This document shows positions 51,323 through 61,400 of a DNA stretch of 64,000 nt, piece after piece. Source of the stretch: an uncultured Bacteroidota bacterium (GTDB taxonomy: Bacteria > Bacteroidota > Bacteroidia > Bacteroidales > UBA932); assembly GCA_937901965.1 (NCBI GenBank), contig CALGSW010000002.1:248001-312000 (forward strand), given 5' to 3'. The notes under the pieces were generated by a model, which was given only the letters and a program-made list of their open reading frames with translations, was not told the origin of the DNA and did no database searches. Made by a program: the position numbers and the translations under genes. Positions within the stretch are counted from its first letter, which is position 1, and the number at the start of each line of letters is the position of its first letter.

Positions 51323-51940
51323 TTAGAGTTTTATACCCATAAAGCTCATAAATGCTATACCCATCAGTCCCACTACAATAAATGTAATGCCGAGTCCGCG
51401 AAGCGGTTTGGGCACCTGTGAGTATGAGAGCTTTTCTCTGATAGCAGCAAGTGCTACAATTGCAAGGAACCAGCCGATTCCGGAACCCAGTGCAAATGTA
51501 GTTGCCTCTGCAAGTGTTTCGTAACCTCTCTCCTGCATAAACAGCGATCCACCAAGGATTGCGCAGTTTACTGCAATCAGGGGAAGGAAAATACCGAGTG
51601 AAGAGTACAGGGATGGAGAATACTTCTCTACAATCATCTCAACAAGTTGAGTGATGGAGGCGATAACTGCAATAAATATAATGAAACTGAGAAAACTCAG
51701 ATCTATTCCTGCAAAGTCAGGTCCCAGCCAGGTGAGAGCCGCAGGAGTCAATACATAATAATTGAGCAGATAGTTAACAGGCAGGGTTACTCCGAGTACG
51801 AATATAACCGCTACTCCAAGACCGATTGCTGTTTTTACGTTCTTTGATACAGCCAGGTATGAACACATTCCAAGGAAATATGCAAATACCATATTGTCAA
51901 CAAAAATTGACTTTACGAATAAACTTACTAATTCTTGCAT
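51323..51940 (-). CDS. nqrE: Na+-NQR subunit E
   Basis: A 205-residue membrane protein with about six helices (LVSLFVKSIFVDNMVFAYFL, VAVIFVLGVTLPVNYLL). It pairs with NqrD to form the Na+ path and holds part of the intramembrane iron site. Length and sequence are standard for the family. Confidence 0.96.
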   Translation of the reverse strand: MQELVSLFVKSIFVDNMVFAYFLGMCSYLAVSKNVKTAIGLGVAVIFVLGVTLPVNYLLNYYVLTPAALTWLGPDFAGIDLSFLSFIIFIAVIASITQLVEMIVEKYSPSLYSSLGIFLPLIAVNCAILGGSLFMQERGYETLAEATTFALGSGIGWFLAIVALAAIREKLSYSQVPKPLRGLGITFIVVGLMGIAFMSFMGIKL

Positions 51941-51952
51941 AGTGAATGTGTT

Positions 51953-52573
51953 TTATTTTTCTTGTAACTCTTTTTGTATGCTTCTCTGTACCCATATCAC
52001 AAGGCCCACCAGTATCAGAGCCATAGGAGGGAGGATAAAGAGTCCGTTGTTTTCATAAAATCCGCCGTTTTTGATGTACCACTCGGCAGGGATAATCTGG
52101 AAGCCGTAAATGGTACCTGAACCAAAGAACTCTCTGAAGAGAGCAATTATTACCAGAATAATACCATAACCGAGTCCGTTAGCCAATCCATCAATAAGAG
52201 ATGGAATAGGTTTGTTGCCAAGGGCGAAGGCCTCAATACGGCCCATAATTATACAGTTGGTAATAATTAGACCCACGAATACGGAAAGCTGTTTGCTCAC
52301 ATCGTAAGCAAAGGCTTTAAGTATCTGGTCTACAAGGATAACAAGCATTGCAACAACTACCAGCTGAACAATGATTCTTATTCTGTTTGGTATTGTGTTT
52401 CTCAGGAGTGATACGATGAATCCGGAGAATCCGGTCACTATTGTTACCGAGAGGGCCATAACTATGGCCGGCTCCAGTTTAACCGTTACTGCCAGTGCCG
52501 AGCAGATACCCAGTACAAGTACGGTTACCGGGTTGTTTCTGAACAATGGTTCTGTAAATATCTTTTTGTCCAT
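51953..52573 (-). CDS. nqrD: Na+-NQR subunit D
   Basis: A 206-residue membrane protein (NNPVTVLVLGICSALAVTVK, IVMALSVTIVTGFSGFIVSL) homologous to NqrE/RnfE. It starts 3 bases after the nqrC stop. Confidence 0.96.
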   Translation of the reverse strand: MDKKIFTEPLFRNNPVTVLVLGICSALAVTVKLEPAIVMALSVTIVTGFSGFIVSLLRNTIPNRIRIIVQLVVVAMLVILVDQILKAFAYDVSKQLSVFVGLIITNCIIMGRIEAFALGNKPIPSLIDGLANGLGYGIILVIIALFREFFGSGTIYGFQIIPAEWYIKNGGFYENNGLFILPPMALILVGLVIWVQRSIQKELQEK

Positions 52574-52576
52574 AGC

Positions 52577-53314
52577 TTACTGGTTTACTGGGTTAGTTGT
52601 AGGTACTACAGTTGAATCTGCATTAGCTGTTGAATCTGCAACCGGAAGGCCTTCTGCGGGAGCAGCACTTGCTGCAATCTTGAAGTACTCCAGATAGTGC
52701 TCTATACTTTTGAAAAGCATCTCCTCAACTGCCTTTGAGGTAATTGTACCTCCTGATATGGCATCAACTTCATTTGTGGAGGCAGGGTCGGCTCCGCCTT
52801 TTACAACCATAACGGATTTAAATACTCCGTTAGTAAAAATTTGTTTGCCTTCAAACTGTTTGCTGAACTCAGGGGTTGAGATCTCTGCTCCCAGACCCGG
52901 AGTCTCTCCTTTATGGTCATATGTGGTTCCGTATATTGTATTGAAGTCGCTCTTAAGAGCCACATATCCCCATACCGGTCCCCATAGCCCTGTACCATGA
53001 ACAGGTACAATATAGAGCTTTTCACCGTTATCCATTGTGCAGATGTAAAGTGTCATCTCTTCAGTGCCGGAAGTTACTTTTGTCTCGGCGATATATTTGT
53101 CATACAGCCCCTCCAGATAAGTGGCTTTGTCATCCTGCTCAGCTGCATCCAGGCCAAGTTTGACTGATTTAAGAATCTGCTGTTTGGTCTCCAGAGCTAC
53201 GTTTCTCTGCTGGCGATCTTTGAGGAGATAGGATGCGAGCGCGAGAAGCACTGCAACCACAACTACCATAATGGTAGCGTATATTACTGTATATGTATTT
53301 TTATTGGTATCCAT
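52577..53314 (-). CDS. nqrC: Na+-NQR subunit C
   Basis: A 245-residue subunit with one N-terminal transmembrane helix and an FMN-binding domain. The covalent FMN threonine lies in AISGGTITSKAV, where many NqrC proteins have SGAT; here the third position is glycine. The C-terminal tail is Ala/Ser-rich. No apbE flavin transferase is in the window. Confidence 0.95.
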   Translation of the reverse strand: MDTNKNTYTVIYATIMVVVVAVLLALASYLLKDRQQRNVALETKQQILKSVKLGLDAAEQDDKATYLEGLYDKYIAETKVTSGTEEMTLYICTMDNGEKLYIVPVHGTGLWGPVWGYVALKSDFNTIYGTTYDHKGETPGLGAEISTPEFSKQFEGKQIFTNGVFKSVMVVKGGADPASTNEVDAISGGTITSKAVEEMLFKSIEHYLEYFKIAASAAPAEGLPVADSTANADSTVVPTTNPVNQ

Positions 53315-53325
53315 CTGTAATCCTC

Positions 53326-54489
53326 CTATTTATTGATGGCTGCCCTGCGGAGCCTGCGTTTGATGTTTGACTGAACCACAAAGTGGTCAATAAATGGTGC
53401 AAATGTGTTCAGAAGCAGGATTGCGAGCATCATCCCCTCAGGGTAGCCTGCGTTGAATACTCTTATTATTACGGCCATCACACCTATAAGGAATCCGTAT
53501 ATCCATTTTCCTCTTTCGGTCTGAGCACCGGTAACAGGGTCGGTTGCCATAAAGACTGCTCCGAATGCAAATCCTCCCATTACAATGTGGTTGATTGCAG
53601 GCATTGCCATATATGTTCCCTCAGGTGCAAGTGCGTTTAGCAGAAGTCCTGTGAGAATACCACCGGCAAAAGTTGAAAGCATTATCTTCCAGCTTGCTAT
53701 TCCTGTCCAGAGAAGCATTACCGCCCCAATAAGAATAGCCAGGGTTGATGTCTCTCCAATTGAACCGGGTATAAAACCGATGAACATATCCATAAAGGAT
53801 GGGATCTTGTCAAATTCACCTGCAGCTGCGTGTGCAAGGGGTGTTGCACCCGAGAAGCCATCTACAATGCCTTCGCCCTTTGAAAGACCTTCAATCCATA
53901 TTTTATCTCCGGATATTTGTGAAGGGTATGCAAAGAATACAAATGCTCTTGAGAGAAGTGCCGGGTTCCAGATATTCATTCCTGTACCTCCGAATACCTC
54001 TTTTCCTACAATTACTGCAAATATTACAGATAGTGCAAGAATCCAGAGAGGAACGTCTACAGGCATAATGAGGGGGATAAGCATACCTGTTACCAGATAT
54101 CCTTCATTAACCTCATGGCCCCTGATTTGTGCTGCAATGAATTCGATACCAAGTCCTACTACATAGGATACTATTATAAGTGGTAAAACTTTAATGAATC
54201 CAAAGAAGAACATCTCCCAGAAGGTCATGTCTCCGCCTGTTGCAAGATTGTGCTGATATCCTGTATTGTACATACCAAAGAGGAGAGCCGGCATTAGGGC
54301 CAGTATAACAATTGTCATAGTCCTCTTAAGGTCAATGGAGTCTCTCACGTGAACACCTTTTTTTGTTACGTGGTCCGGCACAAACAGGAAGGTTTCAAAA
54401 GCATCAAACGTAGAGTGGAGAAAGCCTAGCTTTCCACCCTTGCTGAATGTGGGCTTTATATTGTCTACTAATTTCTTTAAAACTTTCAT
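53326..54489 (-). CDS. nqrB: Na+-NQR subunit B
   Basis: A 387-residue membrane protein with about ten helices. The second covalent FMN site is DGFSGATPLAHA. It is the main Na+-translocating and quinone-interacting subunit. Sequence is standard for the family. Confidence 0.96.
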   Translation of the reverse strand: MKVLKKLVDNIKPTFSKGGKLGFLHSTFDAFETFLFVPDHVTKKGVHVRDSIDLKRTMTIVILALMPALLFGMYNTGYQHNLATGGDMTFWEMFFFGFIKVLPLIIVSYVVGLGIEFIAAQIRGHEVNEGYLVTGMLIPLIMPVDVPLWILALSVIFAVIVGKEVFGGTGMNIWNPALLSRAFVFFAYPSQISGDKIWIEGLSKGEGIVDGFSGATPLAHAAAGEFDKIPSFMDMFIGFIPGSIGETSTLAILIGAVMLLWTGIASWKIMLSTFAGGILTGLLLNALAPEGTYMAMPAINHIVMGGFAFGAVFMATDPVTGAQTERGKWIYGFLIGVMAVIIRVFNAGYPEGMMLAILLLNTFAPFIDHFVVQSNIKRRLRRAAINK

Positions 54490-54499
54490 CGCTGTTCTG

Positions 54500-55882
54500 T
54501 TATGACATTTCTTTAATCATGATGTTGATGCCTCTTGACACAATATCCTGTATATCTGATTTGGACGGACAGACAAATTCGCAAAGTGCCACGTCCTCCT
54601 CTATCACCTCATATATGCCGAGTTGTTCCATCTTGTCTATATCTTCCGCAAGAATGGCTTTGAACAGATATAAAGGCAGAATGTCCATCGGGAGAACCTT
54701 TTCGTAAACACCAGTTACAACAAATGCACGCTCTCCTCCGTTGAGGTTTGTGTCAAGGTTGTACTGTTTGTTAGGCATTAACCATGAAAAGTATGATCTG
54801 GAAATACTGAATTTTTTATCTCTGAGTGGTTTGATCCATCCGAACATCTCTCTGTAGTTACCCTCAGCCATGACTGTAATCACGTTGTGGAATATTCCGG
54901 TGTACCCGTCTTTTCCAACATTCTCTCCTGTGAGGACATTTCCGCTGATGTATCTTACACCTACCTCGTCGCCGTATCTTACCTCATTTGATGAATCAGT
55001 AAGGTCTGCAACCTCTCTTATTGCCATGCCCGGAAGGGTCTCCACATAAGAGGGTTTCTTTGCCTTTGGTCCTGCTACAGCAATAACTCTGCGAAGATCA
55101 AAAACACCTTTATTAAAGAGCTTGCCTATTGCAGCCAAAGTGTAAAGATCAAGTGTCCACACTGTTTCGCCTTTATTAATGGGGCTTATATGGTGAATCT
55201 GAACTCCTACGTTTCCTGCAGGATGCGGACCGTCAAATACGTGGATTTTCGCCTTCTCAAGTCTGTGCATGGGGCTGCCTGCAAATGTGTCTGCATGAAG
55301 TCCTATGTGAACTCCGCCTTTTGACAGTTTGGTAAGGATATTAACACCCATCTGCATATTGTCAAATTCGCTTTTCATTGCGTAATCCATGTCAGCAGCA
55401 AGGGGTGCCGAATCGAATCCCGATATAAATATAGCTTTTGGCTCTTTTGCCGGGTCTGCAACCGTGCCATATGGTCTCTGTTTTATCATTGCCCAAAGGC
55501 CGGATGACAGCAGTGCCTCTTTTAACTCTTGAGCCGTTCCGTTTTTGCAGAGTTCATGAGCATTTGAATGAGCATACTCCTGTTTTTTGTCTGCCTGAAT
55601 AAGAATTTGCAGAAGTTTTCGCTTCTCTCCGCGTACAATCTCCTTCACTATACCGCTCGCAGGTGAGCAGATAAGGATCTCCGGATGTTTTTTGTCTGCC
55701 AAAATAGGTGTGCCTGCCTTAACAGCATCGCCCTCCTTTATAAGGAGTTTAGGGTTAAGTCCTTTGAAATCTGTGGGTTTAACAGCCAAAATGTCCGGTG
55801 AGATGCTTCTTGCGATCTGGTTTACCGCACTCCCTTTAAGCGGAATGTTTAAACCTTTGCGTAAAAGTATTTTGTTTGACAT
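54500..55882 (-). CDS. nqrA: Na+-NQR subunit A
   Basis: About 460 residues from the ATG at 55882 (MSNKILLRKGLNIPLKG). It is the soluble quinone-binding subunit and the first gene of the operon. Downstream genes follow with 3-15 base gaps, which supports one transcript. Confidence 0.95.
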   Translation of the reverse strand: MSNKILLRKGLNIPLKGSAVNQIARSISPDILAVKPTDFKGLNPKLLIKEGDAVKAGTPILADKKHPEILICSPASGIVKEIVRGEKRKLLQILIQADKKQEYAHSNAHELCKNGTAQELKEALLSSGLWAMIKQRPYGTVADPAKEPKAIFISGFDSAPLAADMDYAMKSEFDNMQMGVNILTKLSKGGVHIGLHADTFAGSPMHRLEKAKIHVFDGPHPAGNVGVQIHHISPINKGETVWTLDLYTLAAIGKLFNKGVFDLRRVIAVAGPKAKKPSYVETLPGMAIREVADLTDSSNEVRYGDEVGVRYISGNVLTGENVGKDGYTGIFHNVITVMAEGNYREMFGWIKPLRDKKFSISRSYFSWLMPNKQYNLDTNLNGGERAFVVTGVYEKVLPMDILPLYLFKAILAEDIDKMEQLGIYEVIEEDVALCEFVCPSKSDIQDIVSRGINIMIKEMS

Positions 55883-55900
55883 TTTATGGGGATAAAAAAT

Positions 55901-55933
55901 TTGCGGCAAAGATACACATTATTTGTAATTTTG
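55901..55933 (+). promoter_or_regulatory. Helicase gene promoter
   Basis: TTG (55901-55903), 22 bases, TAATTTTG (55926-55933). The box ends 6 bases before the ATG at 55940, so the message would have almost no leader. Confidence 0.5.
55907..55914 (-). promoter_or_regulatory. -7 element of the nqr operon
   Basis: A minus-strand TATCTTTG, 24 bases before the nqrA start. A -33 TTG is not evident. Confidence 0.55.
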
Positions 55934-55939
55934 CCATTA

Positions 55940-58333
55940 ATGAAAAGAGATTTTTCCACTATAGTTGAGGGGCTGAATAGTGCTCAAAGACAGGCTGTTG
56001 AGCAGTTCGAAGGACCATCGTTGATTGTAGCAGGTGCCGGATCCGGAAAGACAAGGGTATTGACCTGCAGAATAGCTAACATATTGAACCACGGGCATAA
56101 AGCCAGTTCTGTTCTCGCTTTGACCTTCACAAATAAGGCCTCAAAGGAGATGAAAGAGCGTATTTCACAGATGGTGGGTGCCGATAATGCCAGATATCTC
56201 TGGATGGGTACATTTCACTCGGTTTTTATACGCTTTCTGAGGGAGGATGCGGAACTTCTCGGGTTTCCAAAGAGCTTTACCATATATGATACTTCAGATT
56301 CCAGGAGTGCAATAAGGGCATGTGTAAAGGAGCTCGGGCTGGATGAGAAGATTTATAAACCAAACGAGGTGCTCTCAAAAATCTCAAAGGCAAAAAATAG
56401 TTTGATTCTGGCAGATGCATACCTTGCCAGCGGAGAACTGATGGAGTCAGATTTGAGAAACAGAAAACCTCAGATTGGTCAGATTTACAAGCTTTATGAG
56501 CGAAAGTGCAGGCAAGCAGGAGCGATGGATTTTGATGATATTCTTGTATATACAAATATTCTTTTCAAGAATTTTCCTGATGCATTACAGAAGTTTCAGC
56601 AGAGATTCAAATTTATACTTGTTGATGAGTACCAGGATACTAACTATGCACAGTATCTCATTGTTAAAAAACTCTCTGCAATACACAGAAATCTGTGTGT
56701 GGTTGGTGATGACTCACAGAGTATCTATGCTTTCAGAGGGGCCAGGATTGAGAATATTCTAAACTTCCTGAAGGATTACCAGGAGGCAAGGCAGTTTAAA
56801 CTTGAGCAAAACTACCGTTCTACTCAGACAATAGTTAATGCTGCTAACTCTCTTATTGCTAAGAATTCAAACAGACTTAACAAAGAGTGTTTCTCAGAGG
56901 CGGATCCCGGTGAAAAGATTGAGGTTGTGAGGGGTTATTCAGATCAGGAGGAGGCATTTACTGTTGTCTCATCTATTAAGACGAGGCTCTATTCAGACAA
57001 GGCTCAGTACTCAGATTTTGCTGTACTATACAGAACAAATGCACAGTCTCGTGTGGTTGAGGAGGCTCTCAGACGTGGCTCAATTCCTTACAGAATTTAT
57101 GGTGGTCACTCTTTCTATGACAGGCAGGAGGTTAAGGATGTGCTTGCATATATGAGACTTCTAATGAATCCTAAGGATGACGAGGCTTTCAGAAGGGTGG
57201 TGAATGTTCCTGCAAGGGGTATTGGGGCTACTACTATTGCTAATCTGGCGGCGGCGGCGGGGGCGGCCTCCCTCTCTATGTGGGAGGCCTTTCACAGGGG
57301 TGACCATGATGCCATGGGCATCAAAGCCCCCGCCGCCGCCCGTCTCGCACAGTTTATCTCTATAATAACCGAGGTTGGTAGTCATGCCTTGACATCAACT
57401 GCATATAATATTACAATGGAGATACTCATGCGGTCCGGATACATGGAGTATCTCAGAACGGATACCTCTACTGAAGGGCAGGCTCGCCTTGAGAATGTTG
57501 AGGAGTTGTTTAACTCCATCAAAGAGATGGAGGAGGAGGTGAACGGTGGTGAGATCCCGGAGCAAAACTCAGATGCGCCACAGGAAAAGGTACTTAACCT
57601 GGAGGAGTTTCTGGAGAATATCTCTTTGATGAGCGCAATTGATGAGGGGTCAGACAGCAAGGAGGATAATAATAAGGTGAATCTTATGACTGTTCACTCT
57701 GCCAAGGGGCTGGAGTTCCCATACGTATACGTTATAGGTATGGAGGACACCCTCTTCCCTAGTGTGACGGGTGTAAGCGCCGAGCACGAAATAGAGGAGG
57801 AGAGGCGTCTCTTCTATGTAGCACTTACAAGGGCTATGAAGGTTGTCACTTTGTCGTATGCACAGTCAAGATTCAGATGGGGGCAGCAGGTGAACTATCC
57901 TCCCAGCAGATTTTTAAAAGAGATTGACCGTAAATATCTGAACTGGCCATATGAGGAGGGGGTTATGTCAATCTTCAGGAGTGATGACTCAGAAGGATTG
58001 TTCTCCTCAGGTTCAAAGTCTTATGGTTCGTCACGATTTGGTGGCGGGTCGGCGGGGGCCGGCAGGCCGGCCCACCGGGAACGCCCGTCTCCTACGGCCG
58101 TTCCCGCTTCGCCGTCAAAGACGGCTCCGCCGCCACCCAGACGCGAAAACTTTTTTCCTGACCCCGTAGAAAAATTGCGAGTAGGAATTAAAGTTGAACA
58201 CGAAAGATTCGGCTACGGGAAAATAATTTCACTTGAGGGTGATGTGCTCAATATGAGAGCAGTAGTTGACTTTAATGATAGTGGTCAAAAGACACTTTTA
58301 CTAAAATTTGCAAAACTTCGCGTTGCTGAATAA
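55940..58333 (+). CDS. UvrD/PcrA-family superfamily 1 helicase
   Basis: About 797 residues from the ATG at 55940. The SF1A motifs are AGAGSGKTRVLTCRI, FTNKASKEMKERI, DEYQDTNYAQY, GDDSQSIYAFRGA and TVHSAKGLEF. It unwinds DNA 3' to 5' in repair and restart. The C-terminal tail (VGIKVEHERFGYGKIISLEG) is the Tudor-like RNAP-contact domain of PcrA. Two GC-rich palindromic segments interrupt it: residues ~437-467 and the linker before the tail (~701-733). Confidence 0.93.
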   Translation: MKRDFSTIVEGLNSAQRQAVEQFEGPSLIVAGAGSGKTRVLTCRIANILNHGHKASSVLALTFTNKASKEMKERISQMVGADNARYLWMGTFHSVFIRFLREDAELLGFPKSFTIYDTSDSRSAIRACVKELGLDEKIYKPNEVLSKISKAKNSLILADAYLASGELMESDLRNRKPQIGQIYKLYERKCRQAGAMDFDDILVYTNILFKNFPDALQKFQQRFKFILVDEYQDTNYAQYLIVKKLSAIHRNLCVVGDDSQSIYAFRGARIENILNFLKDYQEARQFKLEQNYRSTQTIVNAANSLIAKNSNRLNKECFSEADPGEKIEVVRGYSDQEEAFTVVSSIKTRLYSDKAQYSDFAVLYRTNAQSRVVEEALRRGSIPYRIYGGHSFYDRQEVKDVLAYMRLLMNPKDDEAFRRVVNVPARGIGATTIANLAAAAGAASLSMWEAFHRGDHDAMGIKAPAAARLAQFISIITEVGSHALTSTAYNITMEILMRSGYMEYLRTDTSTEGQARLENVEELFNSIKEMEEEVNGGEIPEQNSDAPQEKVLNLEEFLENISLMSAIDEGSDSKEDNNKVNLMTVHSAKGLEFPYVYVIGMEDTLFPSVTGVSAEHEIEEERRLFYVALTRAMKVVTLSYAQSRFRWGQQVNYPPSRFLKEIDRKYLNWPYEEGVMSIFRSDDSEGLFSSGSKSYGSSRFGGGSAGAGRPAHRERPSPTAVPASPSKTAPPPPRRENFFPDPVEKLRVGIKVEHERFGYGKIISLEGDVLNMRAVVDFNDSGQKTLLLKFAKLRVAE
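57250..57340. repeat. In-frame GC-rich cloverleaf element in the helicase, site 1
   Basis: Perfect 15-base outer arms GGCGGCGGCGGGGGC (57250-57264) and complement (57326-57340). The inner hairpins are GGCCTCCC/GGGAGGCC (57265-57289), TCAC-AGGG-GTGA (57292-57303) and GATGCC-ATG-GGCATC (57308-57322). Confidence 0.77.
58040..58137. repeat. In-frame GC-rich cloverleaf element in the helicase, site 2
   Basis: Outer GGTGGCGG (58040-58047) pairs with CCGCCACC (58130-58137). The inner hairpins are GGGCCGGC/GCCGGCCC (58056-58073), CGGGAACG/CGTTCCCG with a nested CCGT/ACGG (58076-58106), and GCCGTC-AAA-GACGGC (58111-58125). Confidence 0.77.
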
Positions 58334-58386
58334 ACTTTGGCACAAGATTTGAATATTCCTAAAGCGAAGTTTTTCATAGTTTAAGT

Positions 58387-58447
58387 TTAGGTTAAGTAAT
58401 GAGGTTTTATCCGTTCTGGATAAGGCCTCATGAAGTTTTATACCTAA
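58387..58447. terminator. Hairpin between convergent helicase and oxidoreductase genes
   Basis: TGAGG/CCTCA and TTATCC/GGATAA form nested stems around 58400-58430, extended by TTAGGT/ACCTAA outside. It probably stops transcription from both sides; T runs are short. Confidence 0.5.
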
Positions 58448-58466
58448 CCTGTTTCTTGTCTCTTTT

Positions 58467-61400
58467 CTACTTAAACGCCTGCTCGCTCAGACCCTTACCG
58501 CTTAGCTTAAGATCGTGGAAATATTCAGGCACCTCTTTACCCTGCAGGTAGTCAACATACAGTTTTGCAATATATTGCGACAACATAAAGCCGTGACCTC
58601 TCATGCCTGTAAACAGACCTAGTTCAGGATCTACAATATACCTTGGTTCAATGTAGTATCCGCTCCAGACTGCCTGGAAGCCTACTCCGCTAAGCTGAGG
58701 AATCCAGTTAGTAAAGATTTCGGTGGCAATCTCAATAAACTCTCTGCTGTTTATCTTGAGATTCTTATCTGTCTCGGTAGCATCTATGGCAGGTGAGGCG
58801 CAGCCGATTATCTGACCTGTCTCAGCCAATTGCTGTCCGTAAACTGCAGAGAAGCCCTTGTATTTGCGTCGGTCTATAAGCATGTCAAGATTTGCACCAT
58901 CCTTGCCAAGCATAGGGAGTCGTTTGGTGATAAATGCCTGGTGCTTTACAGGATAGAGTCCTGTTTCAATACCCAGTTTTTTTGCAAATTTGTCTGCCTC
59001 GGCTCCAAGTGCATTTATGAAGATTTCTGTTCTGTACTCAGCATACTCTTTGTCCGGAGTGAGCACGATAACTCTGTACTCATTACCCTCTTTCTGAACG
59101 TCTACAAGTCTTGTATTTTCAAGTACTTTTCCTCCGTTCTCTCTGCCTATCTCCCTCACGAGATCCATTGTAAGTCCCGGATTTGCCTGCCAGCAGTCAT
59201 TAGTTATAAGTGCGTGGCTGTAAAGATCAAGAGATGGGTTGAAATATGGTGAAATCTCTTTGCGGAAATCCCTTTTCTCAACCATCCTTGCATCGCTCCA
59301 GTTACGTGACATATCCAGGGAGTCAAATGTGGCCTGATCGTGAACAAACCCCACGTATTTAATCAGTTTCAGATCTATTGAGTGTCTGTCGTTCAGTTTG
59401 CTGAAAATCTCAAGGTTGTGTTTGGCAATATCGGCAAGAGCCGGAAGCGAGAATGCAGGTCTGCCGCCTGCAATGTTTCTCCATGAGCTTCCCAGACCAT
59501 CATTGATTAAATATGGTTTCATCCCTGCCTCTGCCATATAGCGGAAGAGTGAACTTCCTGCAATGCCACCTCCGGCAATTATAGCAGGTACCTTCTCTAC
59601 CCACTTGCTGCCCTTTGGAAGTATAATATTCTCGCTTTTGCCCACAGGGTTCATATCCCCGAGGGTTACCAGGTTTGACATAGGTCCGCGAGGAGTCGGT
59701 TCTCCTATAACCTCTATTCCGTATGGCTTCAGGAACATCCTTGCCCTTGGCACACATCTGCTGCCCCGGCAAGGGCCCATGCCAATTCTTGTGATATGTT
59801 TTAGTTCATCTGAAGAGATAACCTTTCTCTCTCCAATTGCAGCAAGCATCTTCTCCACAGTTACATCTTCGCAATGGCATATATATGTCTTAGCATCGTG
59901 CTCCCCTTCAAGCGGTTTAATCTGCACTGGCAGAGGATATTTCTCCTTAACTATAAATCCCCTTACTGCCAGAAGCTCCTCTTCTGCAAGACCTTTTGCT
60001 TTAACCCTCGCAACATTTGTCTTGTTCTCCTTCTTAAGTATCTTCTCTATAACACCTTCGCCTACCTTCTTCCCGTTATTATCAACGAGAAAAACCTCAG
60101 CACCCTCATCGGCCTTGTACTCTATAGGGAGGAAAACCCAGTTTTTATTGAACTGGTATCCAAAGATGGCCAGACCCGGACATTGGTAAACGCATCGCAT
60201 ACAACCTACACACTTGTCAAAGTCTATACGTGGGACCGTAGATGTAGAGGATTTGGTAATAGCTCCGTATTCGCATGCAAATGAGCATGGATTACAAGCA
60301 AACCCGTAAAGACAGTCAATCTGAACAAACCCCTTCTCCTTCATTCGCTCAGGAGCAGGTCTGAAAGGCTCCTCAATTACCCTTACGGGATGTTGCTGTG
60401 AATCGATATACTCTTTAGAAACAGCCAGATAGTCGTTGTAATTATACCTGAATCCCAGATCCTGCTGAATCTCATATGCACACTGTTTTCCTCGCAGTAC
60501 TGCCGATGTTCCCTCTCCGATTCTTACTGCGTCACCCACTCCATGGCAATGTCTTCCGTAGATTTCAACCCCTTTTCTGAAAAGTTGATTGTCCGGAATC
60601 AACCCGGTACATATGTTAATGCAATCTATGTCTTCTACAAGCTTTTCTGTCCCCGGGATGGGCTTGAAGTTTTCACACTCAGCTATTATTGCCCCCACAA
60701 CACCTGTTCTGTCTGCATTTGGAATAGCCTCAAGCAGAATGTGAGATGTCATAACAGGTATGCCGAGTCTTCTTACTCTGTTTGCCTGCACCGGGAATCC
60801 CCCTTCGCGTGGCATTGCCTCTATGATAGCCTTTACCTGGGCACCGGCCTGCATTGCCTGGTAAGAGGTAAGATAACCTATATTTCCTGCACCTACTGTA
60901 AGTATCTTTCTTCCGAGCATTGTAAGCTCCTGGTTCATCATCCTCTGAACTACGGCAGCTGTGTATACTCCCGGCAGGTCATCGTTCTTAAATGCTGGCA
61001 TAAATGGAACAGCTCCGGTGGCTATCACGAGATGCTCAGCATCTACATAACTAATCTCCTGTTTTGCAATGTCTTTAATAACCAGTCTTTTTCCCTCAAG
61101 TATATCCCATACAACAGAGTCCAGTAAGATACCGCTGTGGTCATCTCCGGCAAGTGTATTTGCAATGTCAAATCCTCTCATCCCTCCAAATCTCTTCTCC
61201 TTTTCAAAGAAGAAGAACTGATGGGTCTGCATCAGGAACTGACCACCAATTTTACTGTTATTGTCAATTACGAGGTTCTGGATTCCGGCTTTGTTAAGCT
61301 CTTCACGTACTGCTAGCCCGGCAGGTCCAGCCCCGATAATTGCAACAGTCGTTTTCCTTATTTTTATCTCTTTTCCGTCACTTTCAACCAGAAGAGTACT

